NCBI GenBank assembly: GCA_028718125.1
Contig: JAQUMN010000001.1
Span: 1-64,000 of the forward strand
DNA length: 64,000 bases
Direction of reading: 5' to 3'
Source of the DNA: Kiritimatiellia bacterium
GTDB lineage: Bacteria > Verrucomicrobiota > Kiritimatiellia > JAAZAB01
Position numbers and translations under genes: made by a program. The notes under the pieces are model-generated. The model was not told the DNA's origin and did no database searches. It saw only the letters and a list, made by a program, of their open reading frames with translations. Shown piece after piece: positions 18,612 to 26,997 of this stretch (the first letter of the stretch is position 1; each line of letters opens with the position of its first letter).

Positions 18612-19741
18612 TGCAACTTCGCTGGCATGCACCGCGCCTTGGGGTGCGCCTTGCGGTCGTTCAGAACTCGCTGGACCGGCCATTGCCGGCGGAGCGCCGC
18701 GATCAGGCGCGCGTTTTCGTCCGCTGTTCGCACGGCCACGCGGAAAAAACGAGCATTCAGCCCCTCGAAGTTAGCGCATACGCGAATTGCAATGCCGTCT
18801 TCGGACAGCAACCGTTGCGCCAGTATGCGCGCATCCGGAGCAGGCGCATTCAGTCGCCCCAGCAAGAAATTAGCAGCGCCGGGGTAAGTCGTCAGCTCCG
18901 GAATTCGTCGCAATTCCGCCAGCAACGCCTCCCGCTCCCTGTGCACCATGGAGCGCGAACGGGCAACATAATCCGTATCTTCAAGCGCGGCAACGCCCAC
19001 CGCCTGCGCCAAGGTGTTGACGCTCCACGGCGGCTGGCGCTCACGAACGCTTCTGGCCAGTGCCGCATCGACCACCGCGCACCCCAGCCGCAGGCCGGGG
19101 ATGGCAAAGATTTTGGTCAGCGACAACAGGACGGCAACGTTGGACGGCCGGTTAAGCGTCAGGCTCTCAAAATGCTCCACAAAATCGCCAAAGGCTTCGT
19201 CCACAACAAAGAGGCATTCAGGATGCATTTGAGCCAATGTCCGGATGGACCGGGCAGGACAGACCAGGCCAGTGGGATTATTGGGGCAGCCGATGAAAAC
19301 CGCCGCTGGTTCGTTCAATAACGCAGCGAGCCGCGCCGGGTCGAACTGGAATCCATCTTGCACCGCAAGGGGCACGCTGACCAATTCCATGCCGGCCAGC
19401 CGGGCGGCGCGGGCATAATCCGTGTAACACGGCACGAGGATGACGGCCCGCTTCATTCCGGCGACCTGCGCAAGCAAATAGAGCAACTCCGTCGAGCCGT
19501 TGCCGGACAAGATTTCATCGGCCGCGACGCCATAGCGGCGGGACGCGGCCGCGACCAGAGCGCCCGCCGCGGGGTCTGGATAGTGAACCAACTTGCCAAG
19601 GTGACGACTGATGACCGGCTGCAGCCAGTCAGGCGGGCCCAGCGGGTTGATATTTGCGGAAAAATCAAGGATATCGTCCGGCGTCTTGCCGGCCAGTTGC
19701 GCCAGCCGGTCCCGATTTCCGCCATGTCCATCTGTTGTCAT
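18608..19741 (-). CDS. cobD: L-threonine-O-3-phosphate decarboxylase (CobD)
   Basis: The protein is a 377-residue fold-type I PLP enzyme. Markers are the N-terminal 'DFSANINPLGPPDWL', 'GNGSTELLYLLAQV', 'CPNNPTGLV', D181 in 'VVDEAFGDF' and the PLP lysine K210 in 'SLTKIFAIPGLRLG'. The family makes (R)-1-amino-2-propanol phosphate for CbiB, and cbiB follows with a 4-bp overlap, which separates it from histidinol-phosphate aminotransferase. ATG 19741 fits the family start; the open frame continues upstream through a terminator hairpin and is unlikely to be translated. No clear Shine-Dalgarno precedes the ATG. Confidence 0.9.
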   Translation of the reverse strand: MTTDGHGGNRDRLAQLAGKTPDDILDFSANINPLGPPDWLQPVISRHLGKLVHYPDPAAGALVAAASRRYGVAADEILSGNGSTELLYLLAQVAGMKRAVILVPCYTDYARAARLAGMELVSVPLAVQDGFQFDPARLAALLNEPAAVFIGCPNNPTGLVCPARSIRTLAQMHPECLFVVDEAFGDFVEHFESLTLNRPSNVAVLLSLTKIFAIPGLRLGCAVVDAALARSVRERQPPWSVNTLAQAVGVAALEDTDYVARSRSMVHREREALLAELRRIPELTTYPGAANFLLGRLNAPAPDARILAQRLLSEDGIAIRVCANFEGLNARFFRVAVRTADENARLIAALRRQWPVQRVLNDRKAHPKARCMPAKLQ

Positions 19742-19876
19742 GAGTGCGTGCAACAAAAAAGCATCCCGAACCCCGTTCCGGGGGATTCGGGATGCCGATA
19801 TTTCATCCCTGCCACACCGTCTTCCCGATGCCAACGTCTAGCAATGACGTTATTGCATGCCTGGCACCGATGTCAA
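19742..19876 (-). promoter_or_regulatory. cobD leader with promoter-like site and mutually exclusive hairpins (attenuator)
   Basis: A TTGACA (19876-19871) may be the -35 box. The leader can fold GGGATG (19809-19804) with CATCCC (19794-19789), or CATCCCGAA can pair in a 10-bp perfect terminator stem (19795-19786 with 19770-19761) with a GC-rich inner stem and six Us (19760-19755), ending 13 bases before the cobD ATG. The two folds share CATCCC and exclude each other. No B12 box is present, so the signal is unknown. Confidence 0.6.
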
Positions 19877-20039
19877 CCTGTTTTTCGGGATTGTTTTTTG
19901 CTTGCGGCTCGGCATGAAATCGCCACAATAGCGATCCCAGTCATCAGTAAAGGAGCAAGTGGTTTGCGTCTGTTTATGAGTGCGGCGAACAGATCAAAAC
20001 AAAAATAAGTCGTCAGGCCAAGCAGAAGGAGGGTGCTTT

Positions 20040-20237
20040 ATGGGGAAGAAGTTTATATTCGCTTTTGTGCTGATTATTGCCACGGCAGTCGTATTGCTAT
20101 ACAACATGAAAGGGGTTCTTTTCACTCCCACAATTGACGTGGACCTGGTCTTTACCTCGATTAAGGGCGTATATACCTCAATTGTCTTTCTGGCCTTTAC
20201 CGTTATCGGCGTGCTGATCGGCCTGTTTATTAAGTAG
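20040..20237 (+). CDS. Small two-helix membrane protein, function unknown
   Basis: The protein has 65 residues: MGKKFIFAFVLIIATAVVLL opens a first membrane segment, and a second spans about residues 43-63 ('SIVFLAFTVIGVLIGLFIK'). A strong AAGGAGG seven bases upstream selects the ATG at 20040 over an upstream in-frame GTG-like extension. The two-helix layout resembles LapA-like small membrane proteins, but similarity is too weak to name it. It is divergent from cobD, with the shared 300-base spacer holding both promoters. Confidence 0.75.
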   Translation: MGKKFIFAFVLIIATAVVLLYNMKGVLFTPTIDVDLVFTSIKGVYTSIVFLAFTVIGVLIGLFIK

Positions 20238-20507
20238 AAATTGATTGACTTCTGCCGGGCTGACGCCACAATATAGCCTTTTCTTATAGAAAAGAACAGG
20301 AGGTGATGAAAGCAGGGTTTAGTGAGCCGGTGTGCTCTGGTCCGCCAGTTTCCGGCGGGGGGGGCGCGTTGTGGACCGGCCAGAACCGAGATAACCAAAA
20401 CACAGTAGTTGTCAGCAAGACTGTATCCGGTGTACGCAAGTATTTAACAATACCGGGATTACGTCTGTTTGAACAGTAAAAATCGGCGTTTTATTAGGAA
20501 TATAACC
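20238..20507 (+). other. Intergenic region with a structured, SD-like segment; possible small RNA
   Basis: Downstream of the small membrane gene lies a hairpin CTTTTC-TTATA-GAAAAG (20278-20294). Next comes AGGAGGTGAT (20299-20308), which is a perfect 10-base complement of the anti-Shine-Dalgarno. A GC-rich nested stem follows at about 20335-20389 (CTGGTCC with GGACC...CCAG outside, CCGCC with GGCGG inside). A 57-codon frame begins at the ATG at 20306, too close to the SD to be convincing. The region could be a leader or small RNA. Confidence 0.35.
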
Positions 20508-20984
20508 ATGAACAGTAAATTTTTAAGAATATTGAGCGTGGCAATTGTTAGCGCAGGCATGATAATGGCGTTCCATACGGTCTCTGCTCAGGAAGCGGCA
20601 GCGCCTGCGGCAGCTCCGGCGGCAGTAGCGCCTGTAGCAGCCCCTGCGGAAGCCCCGGCGGCAGTCCCTGCCGTGGCAGCCCCTGCAGCGGCTCCGGCTG
20701 TCACCAGCGCGTTGGAGCTCCGGAAAACCGGCATTGTCAGTGCGGTCAAAGATGCCACCGGGAAAGTCACGGCATTAAAATTGATCGTCAATAGCTATGA
20801 CATTCCGCTTGATGATGGCAGCAAGCCGCTTGAGAGCATGGACGGGCAGAAGGTCCGCGTGACCGGCACGTTCAGTAACGAGGGTGGCAAGCGGCTGTTC
20901 TATGTGAAGAGCGTGGAGCCGGTTGCCGCCGACGGCACGGTTGCTGCGCCCGCGAGCCCCGCAGGAGCGGCTCCGGCAAAGTAA
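20508..20984 (+). CDS. Secreted Ala/Pro-linker protein with small OB-like domain
   Basis: The protein has 158 residues. A signal peptide (MNSKFLRILSVAIVSAGMIM...VSAQ) is followed by an Ala/Pro-rich linker at about 30-75 and a compact beta domain at about 78-150 ('GIVSAVKDATGKVTALKLIV', 'GQKVRVTGTFSNEGGKRLFY'). That pattern resembles small OB-fold periplasmic domains; I cannot assign a family firmly. ATG 20508 gives a proper signal peptide, while an upstream GTG-type start in the same frame does not. A strong terminator follows, so it is the last gene of its transcript. Confidence 0.75.
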   Translation: MNSKFLRILSVAIVSAGMIMAFHTVSAQEAAAPAAAPAAVAPVAAPAEAPAAVPAVAAPAAAPAVTSALELRKTGIVSAVKDATGKVTALKLIVNSYDIPLDDGSKPLESMDGQKVRVTGTFSNEGGKRLFYVKSVEPVAADGTVAAPASPAGAAPAK

Positions 20985-21002
20985 GGATATTTCAGCAGAT
21001 AT

Positions 21003-21042
21003 AAAAATGGCCGCGGAGGCTTTTCCCCGCGGCCATTTTTTT
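21003..21042 (+). terminator. Rho-independent terminator
   Basis: ATGGCCGCGG (21007-21016) pairs perfectly with CCGCGGCCAT (21027-21036) and a T-run follows. It ends the transcript of the secreted OB-like protein gene. Confidence 0.9.
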
Positions 21043-21179
21043 ATGTCCGGCTCCGGTCCCTTCCTTGGCCCTGGCTTCTACAGATATTCCGTCCTCCGCC
21101 ATTGGGTGTTCGACGTTCGGCGTTGGATCCGCCGTAGGCGGACATGTGCTTGCTCGCCTGTGGCGAGTTGGGCGTTTGC

Positions 21180-21950
21180 TTATTTACCCGCCGTTGTCTT
21201 CCGTTGTCCGTCGCCCCTCTTCTTCCGTTCCGCCATCCATACGATCCAAATACAGGCTTCATACAACAGCATCATCGGAACGGCCATGATAAGTTGGGAA
21301 AATACGTCCGGTCCCGGGGTAAGCAACATGGCGATGATCAGGATGATTACGAAGGCATGCCGTCGTTTGGATCGCAGAAAGGCCGCGGACACGATGCCCA
21401 GGTACCCCAACACCACCACGACCACCGGCAATTCAAACGCCAGCCCGAAGGCCAGCAATAATTTCACCGCAAATGAGACATAGCTGACGGCCGTCCATTC
21501 GGCGCGGATGCCGAGCCAGTCGTGCAGGCCGAACATAATTTTGAGCGCCACAGGCAGAGTGATGAAATAAGCGATCCCGACGCCCAGGATAAACAACCCG
21601 GCCACAAAACCCAGCGACCCTACAAGCGCCTTCCGCTCCAGGCGGGTCAGGCCGGGCAGAATAAACCGGGCGAGTAAAAATGTAATGAACGGGGCGCTGA
21701 CCAGCAGTCCGCCCCATAGCACGATCTGCAGGGCAATTGAAAAACCGCCGGTGATTTCCAGGGAGCGCAGAAACTGCTCCGGGTGCTCCGTGATCTGGGT
21801 AAGCGGCGCTCTTAAAAGGGTGAACAAGCGGGGCGCAAACGGCATGACGATGGCCATGCCGATCCCCCATGCCGCCAGGCACCCCAGGAGGGTCATCCGC
21901 AAATCAGCCAGGTGCTCCAGGAACGGCTTGGGCTGGTCCTCGATAGTCAT
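21180..21950 (-). CDS. tatC: Sec-independent protein translocase TatC
   Basis: The protein has 256 residues and six predicted membrane segments. The N-terminal twin-arginine recognition site 'PFLEHLADLRMTLLGCLAAW' is present, with the F-x-E-H-L-x-E/D-L-R pattern that defines TatC. It forms the signal-peptide receptor of the Tat pathway in the inner membrane. No tatA or tatB is beside it; the gene just upstream encodes a small basic protein, not a TatA. ATG 21950 has little Shine-Dalgarno support but matches family starts. Confidence 0.94.
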   Translation of the reverse strand: MTIEDQPKPFLEHLADLRMTLLGCLAAWGIGMAIVMPFAPRLFTLLRAPLTQITEHPEQFLRSLEITGGFSIALQIVLWGGLLVSAPFITFLLARFILPGLTRLERKALVGSLGFVAGLFILGVGIAYFITLPVALKIMFGLHDWLGIRAEWTAVSYVSFAVKLLLAFGLAFELPVVVVVLGYLGIVSAAFLRSKRRHAFVIILIIAMLLTPGPDVFSQLIMAVPMMLLYEACIWIVWMAERKKRGDGQRKTTAGK

Positions 21951-21985
21951 TGATCAAAACGACGGGTAAAGCGCCGGAACAGTCT

Positions 21986-22189
21986 TCATTTCTTTGCCGC
22001 CCATTGCTTGCGGACTTTTTCCGGGCGCACCAGCATCTGCCGGATGGCCTTGGAGGTCATCTTGTTCACTTTGGCGTCCGGCACGCCGAGTGCCAGCAGG
22101 CGTTTTTTCTGGATGGCTTCGCGCCGCCGGCGATCGCGCGGCTTTTTGGCGGAATATGTTAATTCATCGTTCGCTCGTCCTGATCCCAT
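21986..22189 (-). CDS. Small basic protein, function unknown
   Basis: The protein has 67 residues, rich in Lys and Arg ('KKPRDRRRREAIQKKRLLAL'), with no signal or membrane segment. I chose ATG 22189 because GAAAGGAA lies 8 bases upstream; a TTG 18 bases earlier would include that site. It is 35 bases ahead of tatC on the same strand and probably co-transcribed. The charge suggests nucleic-acid or ribosome binding, but this is only inference. Confidence 0.65.
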   Translation of the reverse strand: MGSGRANDELTYSAKKPRDRRRREAIQKKRLLALGVPDAKVNKMTSKAIRQMLVRPEKVRKQWAAKK

Positions 22190-22440
22190 AGTGTTGATTC
22201 CTTTCAACCAAGTGTTTTACCGCGATGTGGATTTTAGGGCGCCCGCAATCATGGCGCTGGGCATACTATTAAATCAAGGGCGGGAAAGCAACAGCGCTCT
22301 ATGTGTCCCAAATGTGCGGCTAAGACCGGCGGGCTGTGTTGCAAAGGTGCTTTTCGCTCTACGCCCACGCTCCGGAAAAATCATCTCGCGAGCCTCGATA
22401 ACATTCCATGGAGGGCGACGGGCCTCCGCCGCCGCATGGG

Positions 22441-23622
22441 CTACACTCTCAGACCTAATTCGTTTGCGCACGGAACGGATGGTTTGCTGGCCGGCGCCAA
22501 AAACTGCCGCTCAAACCGCTCCCACACGATTTTTTTCTGCCATGTTCGGATCTGCGCTGCGACGTCCGGCGGCATGGGCTGGTCCGGATGCCGTGCGGCC
22601 CATTGCAGGATGTCGTTGGATAACATCAAGTAGGGTTCCAGTCCATAAGGGGCGGCCGTGAGCGCCCGCCACGCCTGCATGGCTTTCAAGCGCTGCTCAT
22701 AGCCGCTCTTTGAGCGGGGTCGTTTAATGAGGTGCGGGTGGGACTCTTCCGGCGCCAATTGTCCCTGCCGGACCGCTTCCAGCAAACGTTGGGCCGTGCG
22801 CTCCCGGTACATGGCCGGATGCAGGCTTTTTACCTGCCGGAGCTCGTCTATCGTTGCCGGCGGCTTGGTCGCCATCCGCAGAAGCAGGTCATTGCGAATG
22901 ATAAAATGCACCGGCCGATTGACGGAACGAGCGATTTCGTCGCGCAACCGGGTGAGCGACCCCAAGATCGCCAACTGGCGCGGGGTCAGCAGGGCGCTTT
23001 GCTTAATGCGGTGATGAGGCGGCATGAGGTCGGGTGCGGGCTCGATCAGTTCAGCGCGACGGAACTCCTCCCGTGCCCAGTCGAGGCGGCCGAGTTCTAC
23101 CAGCTTGCGGGTTAAAATATCCTTCAGCGTGTGCAGGGAGGCAGTATCGCGGGCGGCATAATCCAGCGCTTCCTTAGGGAGCGGCCGCTTCAGCCAGTCG
23201 ATCTTCTGGAATTTCTTGTCGGTCTGGGTGTTCAATAAATCCTGGAGAAGATTAGCCAGGCCGAACTTCCGGAACCCGCATAGTTGCGCCGCGATTTTTG
23301 TGTCGAAGACATTGATCAGATTCAGCCCATAAACCTGGCGGCACGTGCGCCGGTCGAAATCGGCGTCGTGGACGATCAATTCAATTTGAGGATTGCTGAA
23401 AATGGCGTTCAAGGGCGCCAGGTTAAGGCCGGCTAGCGGATCAAAGATAAAATTATGATGTTCCGATGTTGAGATCTGGATCAGGGCCACGTGCAGGCCG
23501 TAATGATGCCGCTGGTTTTCCATCTCCAGGTCCAGCGCCAGGCAATGACGCCCTTGTAAACATGCCAGAGCCTTCCGCAGGGCATCGTCCCGATCGATAA
23601 ATTCATAACGGATTGATTCCAT
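22441..23622 (-). CDS. rnd: Ribonuclease D-like 3'-5' exonuclease with HRDC domain
   Basis: The protein has 393 residues. The DEDD exonuclease domain (about 5-190) shows ExoI 'LALDLEME', ExoII 'LIVHDADFDRRTCRQVYG' and ExoIII 'ALDYAARDTASLHTL'. An HRDC helical domain follows ('LRDEIARSVNRPVHFIIRND'), as in RNase D, which trims tRNA 3' ends. I chose ATG 23622 to match RNase D N-termini; the frame extends to 23754 without family similarity. It shows no close operon partner. Confidence 0.9.
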   Translation of the reverse strand: MESIRYEFIDRDDALRKALACLQGRHCLALDLEMENQRHHYGLHVALIQISTSEHHNFIFDPLAGLNLAPLNAIFSNPQIELIVHDADFDRRTCRQVYGLNLINVFDTKIAAQLCGFRKFGLANLLQDLLNTQTDKKFQKIDWLKRPLPKEALDYAARDTASLHTLKDILTRKLVELGRLDWAREEFRRAELIEPAPDLMPPHHRIKQSALLTPRQLAILGSLTRLRDEIARSVNRPVHFIIRNDLLLRMATKPPATIDELRQVKSLHPAMYRERTAQRLLEAVRQGQLAPEESHPHLIKRPRSKSGYEQRLKAMQAWRALTAAPYGLEPYLMLSNDILQWAARHPDQPMPPDVAAQIRTWQKKIVWERFERQFLAPASKPSVPCANELGLRV

Positions 23623-23755
23623 GAATGAGCGAACATACGCTCTTTTGCGGCCTGATTCAACCTGATTATCCGAAAGTGTTATCCGAAAGTGATTGCATGG
23701 CTGCCCCATGTTCGATAGGTTGATGCCGGTAATTACGCCTTCGTCAGAAAACAAA

Positions 23756-23811
23756 AGCCGGAATCCAGAATAAAATGCCCATGGCGGCTTTCCTTATTCT
23801 GAATTCTGGCT
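23756..23811. repeat. Long imperfect inverted repeat (hairpin)
   Basis: AGCCGGAATCCAGAATAA (23756-23773) pairs with TTATTCTGAATTCTGGCT (23794-23811) with two mismatches across 18 bp and a 20-base loop. It lies between divergent genes (rnd and the PHP protein), so a plain terminator role is odd; a small mobile palindrome is more likely. Confidence 0.55.
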
Positions 23812-23854
23812 TCTGAGCAGTTACGATGCCAACCCATTAAGGGAAAGAGCCTGT

Positions 23855-24697
23855 ATGATTGACCTGCATACGCATTCGACGTTTTCCGATGGCAGTCTTA
23901 CGCCTGAGCAGCTCGTGCGTGAAGCGGAGCACTGCCGGCTTTCGGCCTTGGCGCTGACCGACCACGACAGTATCGAAGGCCTGGAACGGTTTATGGCCGC
24001 TTGCTCCAAAAGCATAGTGCGCGGTGTGCCCGGCGTGGAAATCAGCGTGGATTGCAACCCCAGCGATGCCACCATGCACATTCTCGGCTATTTCATCGAC
24101 CCGGCCAATGCGGAACTTAATGAACATGTCAACCGGCTTCGTGACGGACGCCGGCAGCGCAACGAGGAAATCCTCAAGCGGCTGAATGCGCTGGGCCTGA
24201 TGCTCTCCATGAACGAAATCTCCTCGTTTGCCGGCGAAAATAACGTGGGGCGCCTGCACTTTGCCCAGGCCCTCGTAATGCGCGGCTATGTCCGTACCAC
24301 CCAGGAGGCGTTCGATAAATACCTGGCCAAGGGCAAATCCGGCTATGCCAATCGCCTGCGGTTCAAGCCCCTCGGCGGCGTGGAAATGATTCGCAAGGCC
24401 GGCGGCATTGCCGTCCTGGCGCATCCCTTTACCTTGAAACTGGGCAAACAGGCGCTGGCCGATTGCGTCAGCGAACTCGTGCAGGGCGGGCTCCAGGGCA
24501 TCGAAACATATTACCCCCAGCATTCGCCCAAACTGGTCCAGCAATATCTTGACCTGGCCGAGCAGTTTCACCTGGTCGCCACGGGGGGCACCGATTTCCA
24601 CGGAACCCCCATGCCGGATGTCAAGCTCGGCCGCGGGTTCGGCGTGCTCGATGTTGCCAATTCGGTGCTGGATCAATTGGATGCGCTCCGCTCGTAA
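23855..24697 (+). CDS. PHP-domain phosphoesterase (YciV/RNase AM-like)
   Basis: The protein has 280 residues and a full PHP metal-binding pattern: 'MIDLHTHSTFSDG', 'LALTDHDS', 'GVEIS', 'LAHP' at about 190 and 'GGTDFHG' near the end. Family members are nucleoside 3',5'-bisphosphate phosphatases or 5'-3' exoribonucleases acting on short RNAs. GGGAAAGAG precedes the ATG. The 3' end overlaps hemW by 17 bp, so the two are co-transcribed. Confidence 0.9.
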   Translation: MIDLHTHSTFSDGSLTPEQLVREAEHCRLSALALTDHDSIEGLERFMAACSKSIVRGVPGVEISVDCNPSDATMHILGYFIDPANAELNEHVNRLRDGRRQRNEEILKRLNALGLMLSMNEISSFAGENNVGRLHFAQALVMRGYVRTTQEAFDKYLAKGKSGYANRLRFKPLGGVEMIRKAGGIAVLAHPFTLKLGKQALADCVSELVQGGLQGIETYYPQHSPKLVQQYLDLAEQFHLVATGGTDFHGTPMPDVKLGRGFGVLDVANSVLDQLDALRS

Positions 24698-25817
24698 TAT
24701 CACCGGCCTTTACGTGCACGTCCCCTTTTGCGACGGCAAATGCGCTTACTGCGCGTTTTACTCCGTCCGCTATGAAAAGGCCCTGGCCGACCGATATCTC
24801 GCCGGCTTGGCCCTGGAACTGGATAAGTTCAAGCCGCTGGCGCCGGAAACAATTTACATCGGCGGCGGCACGCCCTCCGTGCTTTCCGCGCGCCAGCTTG
24901 CCGCGCTTTGCCGGTTGCTCCGTGACCGCGTGAGCACCCGCCGGCTAATCGAGTGGTCGGTTGAAATCAATCCCGGCTCCGTGGATGCCGCCAAGGCGGC
25001 CGTGCTGGCGGAGGCGGGTGTCAACCGGGTCAGCCTGGGCGCGCAATCGTTCGATGATCGTATTCTGAAAGCACTGGGACGCCGCCATGCGGCGGCGTAT
25101 ACGGTTAAGGCCGCCGCCATCCTGCGCGCCGCGGGCATTGAGAATATTGGCCTGGACCTGATTGCCTGTGTGCCGGGGTGCACGCGCGCGCTCTGGCGTA
25201 AAACGCTCCGGCAGGCCTTGGCATTGGCGCCGAAGCATGTGTCCGTATATGCCCTGACCAGCGAGGAAGGCACGCGCCTGAACAGGGCTATCGGCCAGGG
25301 TCAAACGGCGTTGCTCTCGGAGGAAGCGCAACTGGCCATGTTGGACCTGGCGGAAGCTGAATTAACTCGCGCCGGCTTCGAACGTTATGAAATTTCCAAT
25401 TATGCCCGGAGCGGCTTTGAATGCCGCCATAACGTGGCCTGCTGGCGGGGCGAGGAATATATCGGGCTCGGGCCCGCCGCCGCCTCGCACGTCGCTCTCA
25501 AGCGCTGGACTAACCGCCCATGTGTGAGCGCTTATCTGGCGGCGATCGAAGCAAACCACAACCTGCCGCGCGATGTGGAAGAATTGACCCGGGCGCTCAA
25601 GCGGCAGGAGCAGGTGATTTTCGGCCTGCGCATGGCCGAAGGTATTGCAGGGGACATCGCTTCAGGATATACGCATGCCTTGGAGCGGCTTCGGACCGAT
25701 GGCCTGGTGGATTTACGTGCTGGCCGTTGGCAGCTGACCGCGCGCGGCCGCAACCTGGCCGATTACGTGGCCGTGGAATTAATGCGCGAAAATGTGTTCT
25801 GGGTGCGCCACCGATAG
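24681..25817 (+). CDS. hemW: Radical SAM heme chaperone HemW
   Basis: The protein has 378 residues and starts MRSARNITGLYVHVPFCDGK. The radical-SAM cluster motif is CxxxCxxC in 'CDGKCAYC', followed by 'YIGGGTPSVL', 'SVEINPGS' and a C-terminal HemW domain ('HNVACWRGEEYIGLGPAAAS'). HemW was long annotated as oxygen-independent coproporphyrinogen oxidase but inserts heme into respiratory enzymes; the missing HemN-type N-terminal extension fits HemW. I place the start at ATG 24681 because the upstream part of the frame lies in the PHP gene. Confidence 0.92.
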   Translation: MRSARNITGLYVHVPFCDGKCAYCAFYSVRYEKALADRYLAGLALELDKFKPLAPETIYIGGGTPSVLSARQLAALCRLLRDRVSTRRLIEWSVEINPGSVDAAKAAVLAEAGVNRVSLGAQSFDDRILKALGRRHAAAYTVKAAAILRAAGIENIGLDLIACVPGCTRALWRKTLRQALALAPKHVSVYALTSEEGTRLNRAIGQGQTALLSEEAQLAMLDLAEAELTRAGFERYEISNYARSGFECRHNVACWRGEEYIGLGPAAASHVALKRWTNRPCVSAYLAAIEANHNLPRDVEELTRALKRQEQVIFGLRMAEGIAGDIASGYTHALERLRTDGLVDLRAGRWQLTARGRNLADYVAVELMRENVFWVRHR

Positions 25818-25818
25818 C

Positions 25819-25977
25819 GTAGTGTCCCATCATTAACTTTACTTTGATTGTCATTCCGGGCTTGACCCGGAATCCAGTCTTTCTGGTCTGGATTCCCGCT
25901 GGAGTTTACCCCGTGCTTTGACACGGGGCGGGAATGACAGATTCAGAATTAATGTAAAGAAGCGTTAGAAACACTAC
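25819..25977. repeat. MITE-like nested palindromic element
   Basis: The outer ends are GTAGTGT (25819-25825) and ACACTAC (25971-25977). Inside, GTCATTCC (25850-25857) and GGAATGAC (25931-25938) enclose further arms, such as TTCCGGGCTTGACCCGGAA. There is no coding frame. The element begins 2 bases after the hemW stop. Confidence 0.65.
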
Positions 25978-26045
25978 ACTATAAAAACACCTTTGTTCTT
26001 TGCCGACGATAGATTATTATATGCGCGAGTTTGATGGGAGAGCTC

Positions 26046-26930
26046 ATGCCGTCAACCTGGACACAATCGCTGATTGAACTGATCCGGCGGACCTCGGCGG
26101 ACCTGCCCCGCGATGTGGAGGCGGCCCTGCGCAAAGCCCGGCGGAATGAAAAGCCGCAATCGCCCGCACGCTGGGCGCTGGACACCATCCTGGACAATGT
26201 CCGGCTGGCGCGCGCACGCGGCGCGCCGCTCTGCCAGGATACGGGCACGTTGGTATTTTACTGCGAAGTTCCGTTCCGATTCGATACCCGCCGGCTGACC
26301 CCTGCCATTCGTGCGGCCGTCCGGCAAGCCACCGGTCAGGGTAGTTTGCGGCCGAATACGATAGACCCGCTAACCGGGTGTTCCTGCGCACATAATCTCG
26401 GCGCCGGCGCGCCGGTGATCCATTTTGAGTTTGCTCAGCGCCGGAATGTAGCCATCCGCCTCGTCATGAAAGGCGGCGGAAGCGAAAACGTCAGCGCCCA
26501 GTTTAGCCTGCCGGATACACGCCTCAAGGCCGGACGCGACCTGGAAGGCGTACGCCGCTGTTTGCTCGCGGCCGTGGCGCAAGCCCAGGGCAACGGGTGC
26601 GCGCCCGGTGTGCTGGGGGTCTGCATAGGCGGCGACCGCGCCACCGGCGCCGAATGCGCCAAGCGCCAGCTCCTGCGGCTCTTGAGCGATCATGCGGTGG
26701 AGCCGCGCCTGGCCGCGCTGGAACGGCACGTGCTTGCCGGCGCGCAGAAACTGGGCATCGGTCCCATGGGATTTGGCGGCGCGACCACGCTCCTGGGCGT
26801 CAAGATCGGCGCCCTGGCCCGCTTGCCGGCAAGTTACTTCGTGAGCGTGGCTTACATGTGCTGGGCGTTCCGGCGGCGGGGCGTGGCATTGGGTAAGAAG
26901 GGCAATATCAAGCGGTGGTTATATTTTTAA
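26046..26930 (+). CDS. Class I fumarate hydratase, alpha subunit/domain
   Basis: The protein has 294 residues and matches the N-terminal half of class I (4Fe-4S) fumarase and tartrate dehydratase alpha chains: 'RGAPLCQDTGTLVFYCEVP', 'VMKGGGSENVS', 'GNGCAPGVLGVCIGGDRATG' and the C-terminal 'YFVSVAYMCWAFRRRG'. The cysteines in these blocks fit the cluster ligands. It interconverts fumarate and malate, or a related hydroxy-acid, with the beta subunit. ATG 26046 has GGGAG five bases upstream. The matching beta gene lies 4.3 kb downstream at 31199, beyond an inserted block on the other strand. Confidence 0.9.
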   Translation: MPSTWTQSLIELIRRTSADLPRDVEAALRKARRNEKPQSPARWALDTILDNVRLARARGAPLCQDTGTLVFYCEVPFRFDTRRLTPAIRAAVRQATGQGSLRPNTIDPLTGCSCAHNLGAGAPVIHFEFAQRRNVAIRLVMKGGGSENVSAQFSLPDTRLKAGRDLEGVRRCLLAAVAQAQGNGCAPGVLGVCIGGDRATGAECAKRQLLRLLSDHAVEPRLAALERHVLAGAQKLGIGPMGFGGATTLLGVKIGALARLPASYFVSVAYMCWAFRRRGVALGKKGNIKRWLYF

Positions 26931-26942
26931 CGGTGAGCCACA

Positions 26943-26973
26943 CGTTGTTTCACCCGCTGCGGGTGAAACAACG
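26943..26973. terminator. Bidirectional-looking terminator hairpin
   Basis: CGTTGTTTCACCC and GGGTGAAACAACG form a perfect 13-bp stem with a GCTGC loop between the convergent fumarase alpha and DUF2059 genes. There is no T-run, but its position suits a shared transcription stop. Confidence 0.6.
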
Positions 26974-26997
26974 CTTCAGGTAGTTATTCGGCTCTTC

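Noticed and set aside
18242-19321. 359-codon plus-strand frame
   Set aside because: Antisense shadow of cobD and cbiB, both with conserved motifs; no recognisable domain.
20306-20479. 57-codon frame after AGGAGGTGAT
   Set aside because: The ATG is only 2 bases from GGAGG, and the sequence looks structured rather than coding; kept as a possible RNA instead.
23837-24703. 288-codon minus-strand frame
   Set aside because: Antisense to the PHP gene, whose metal motifs are intact.
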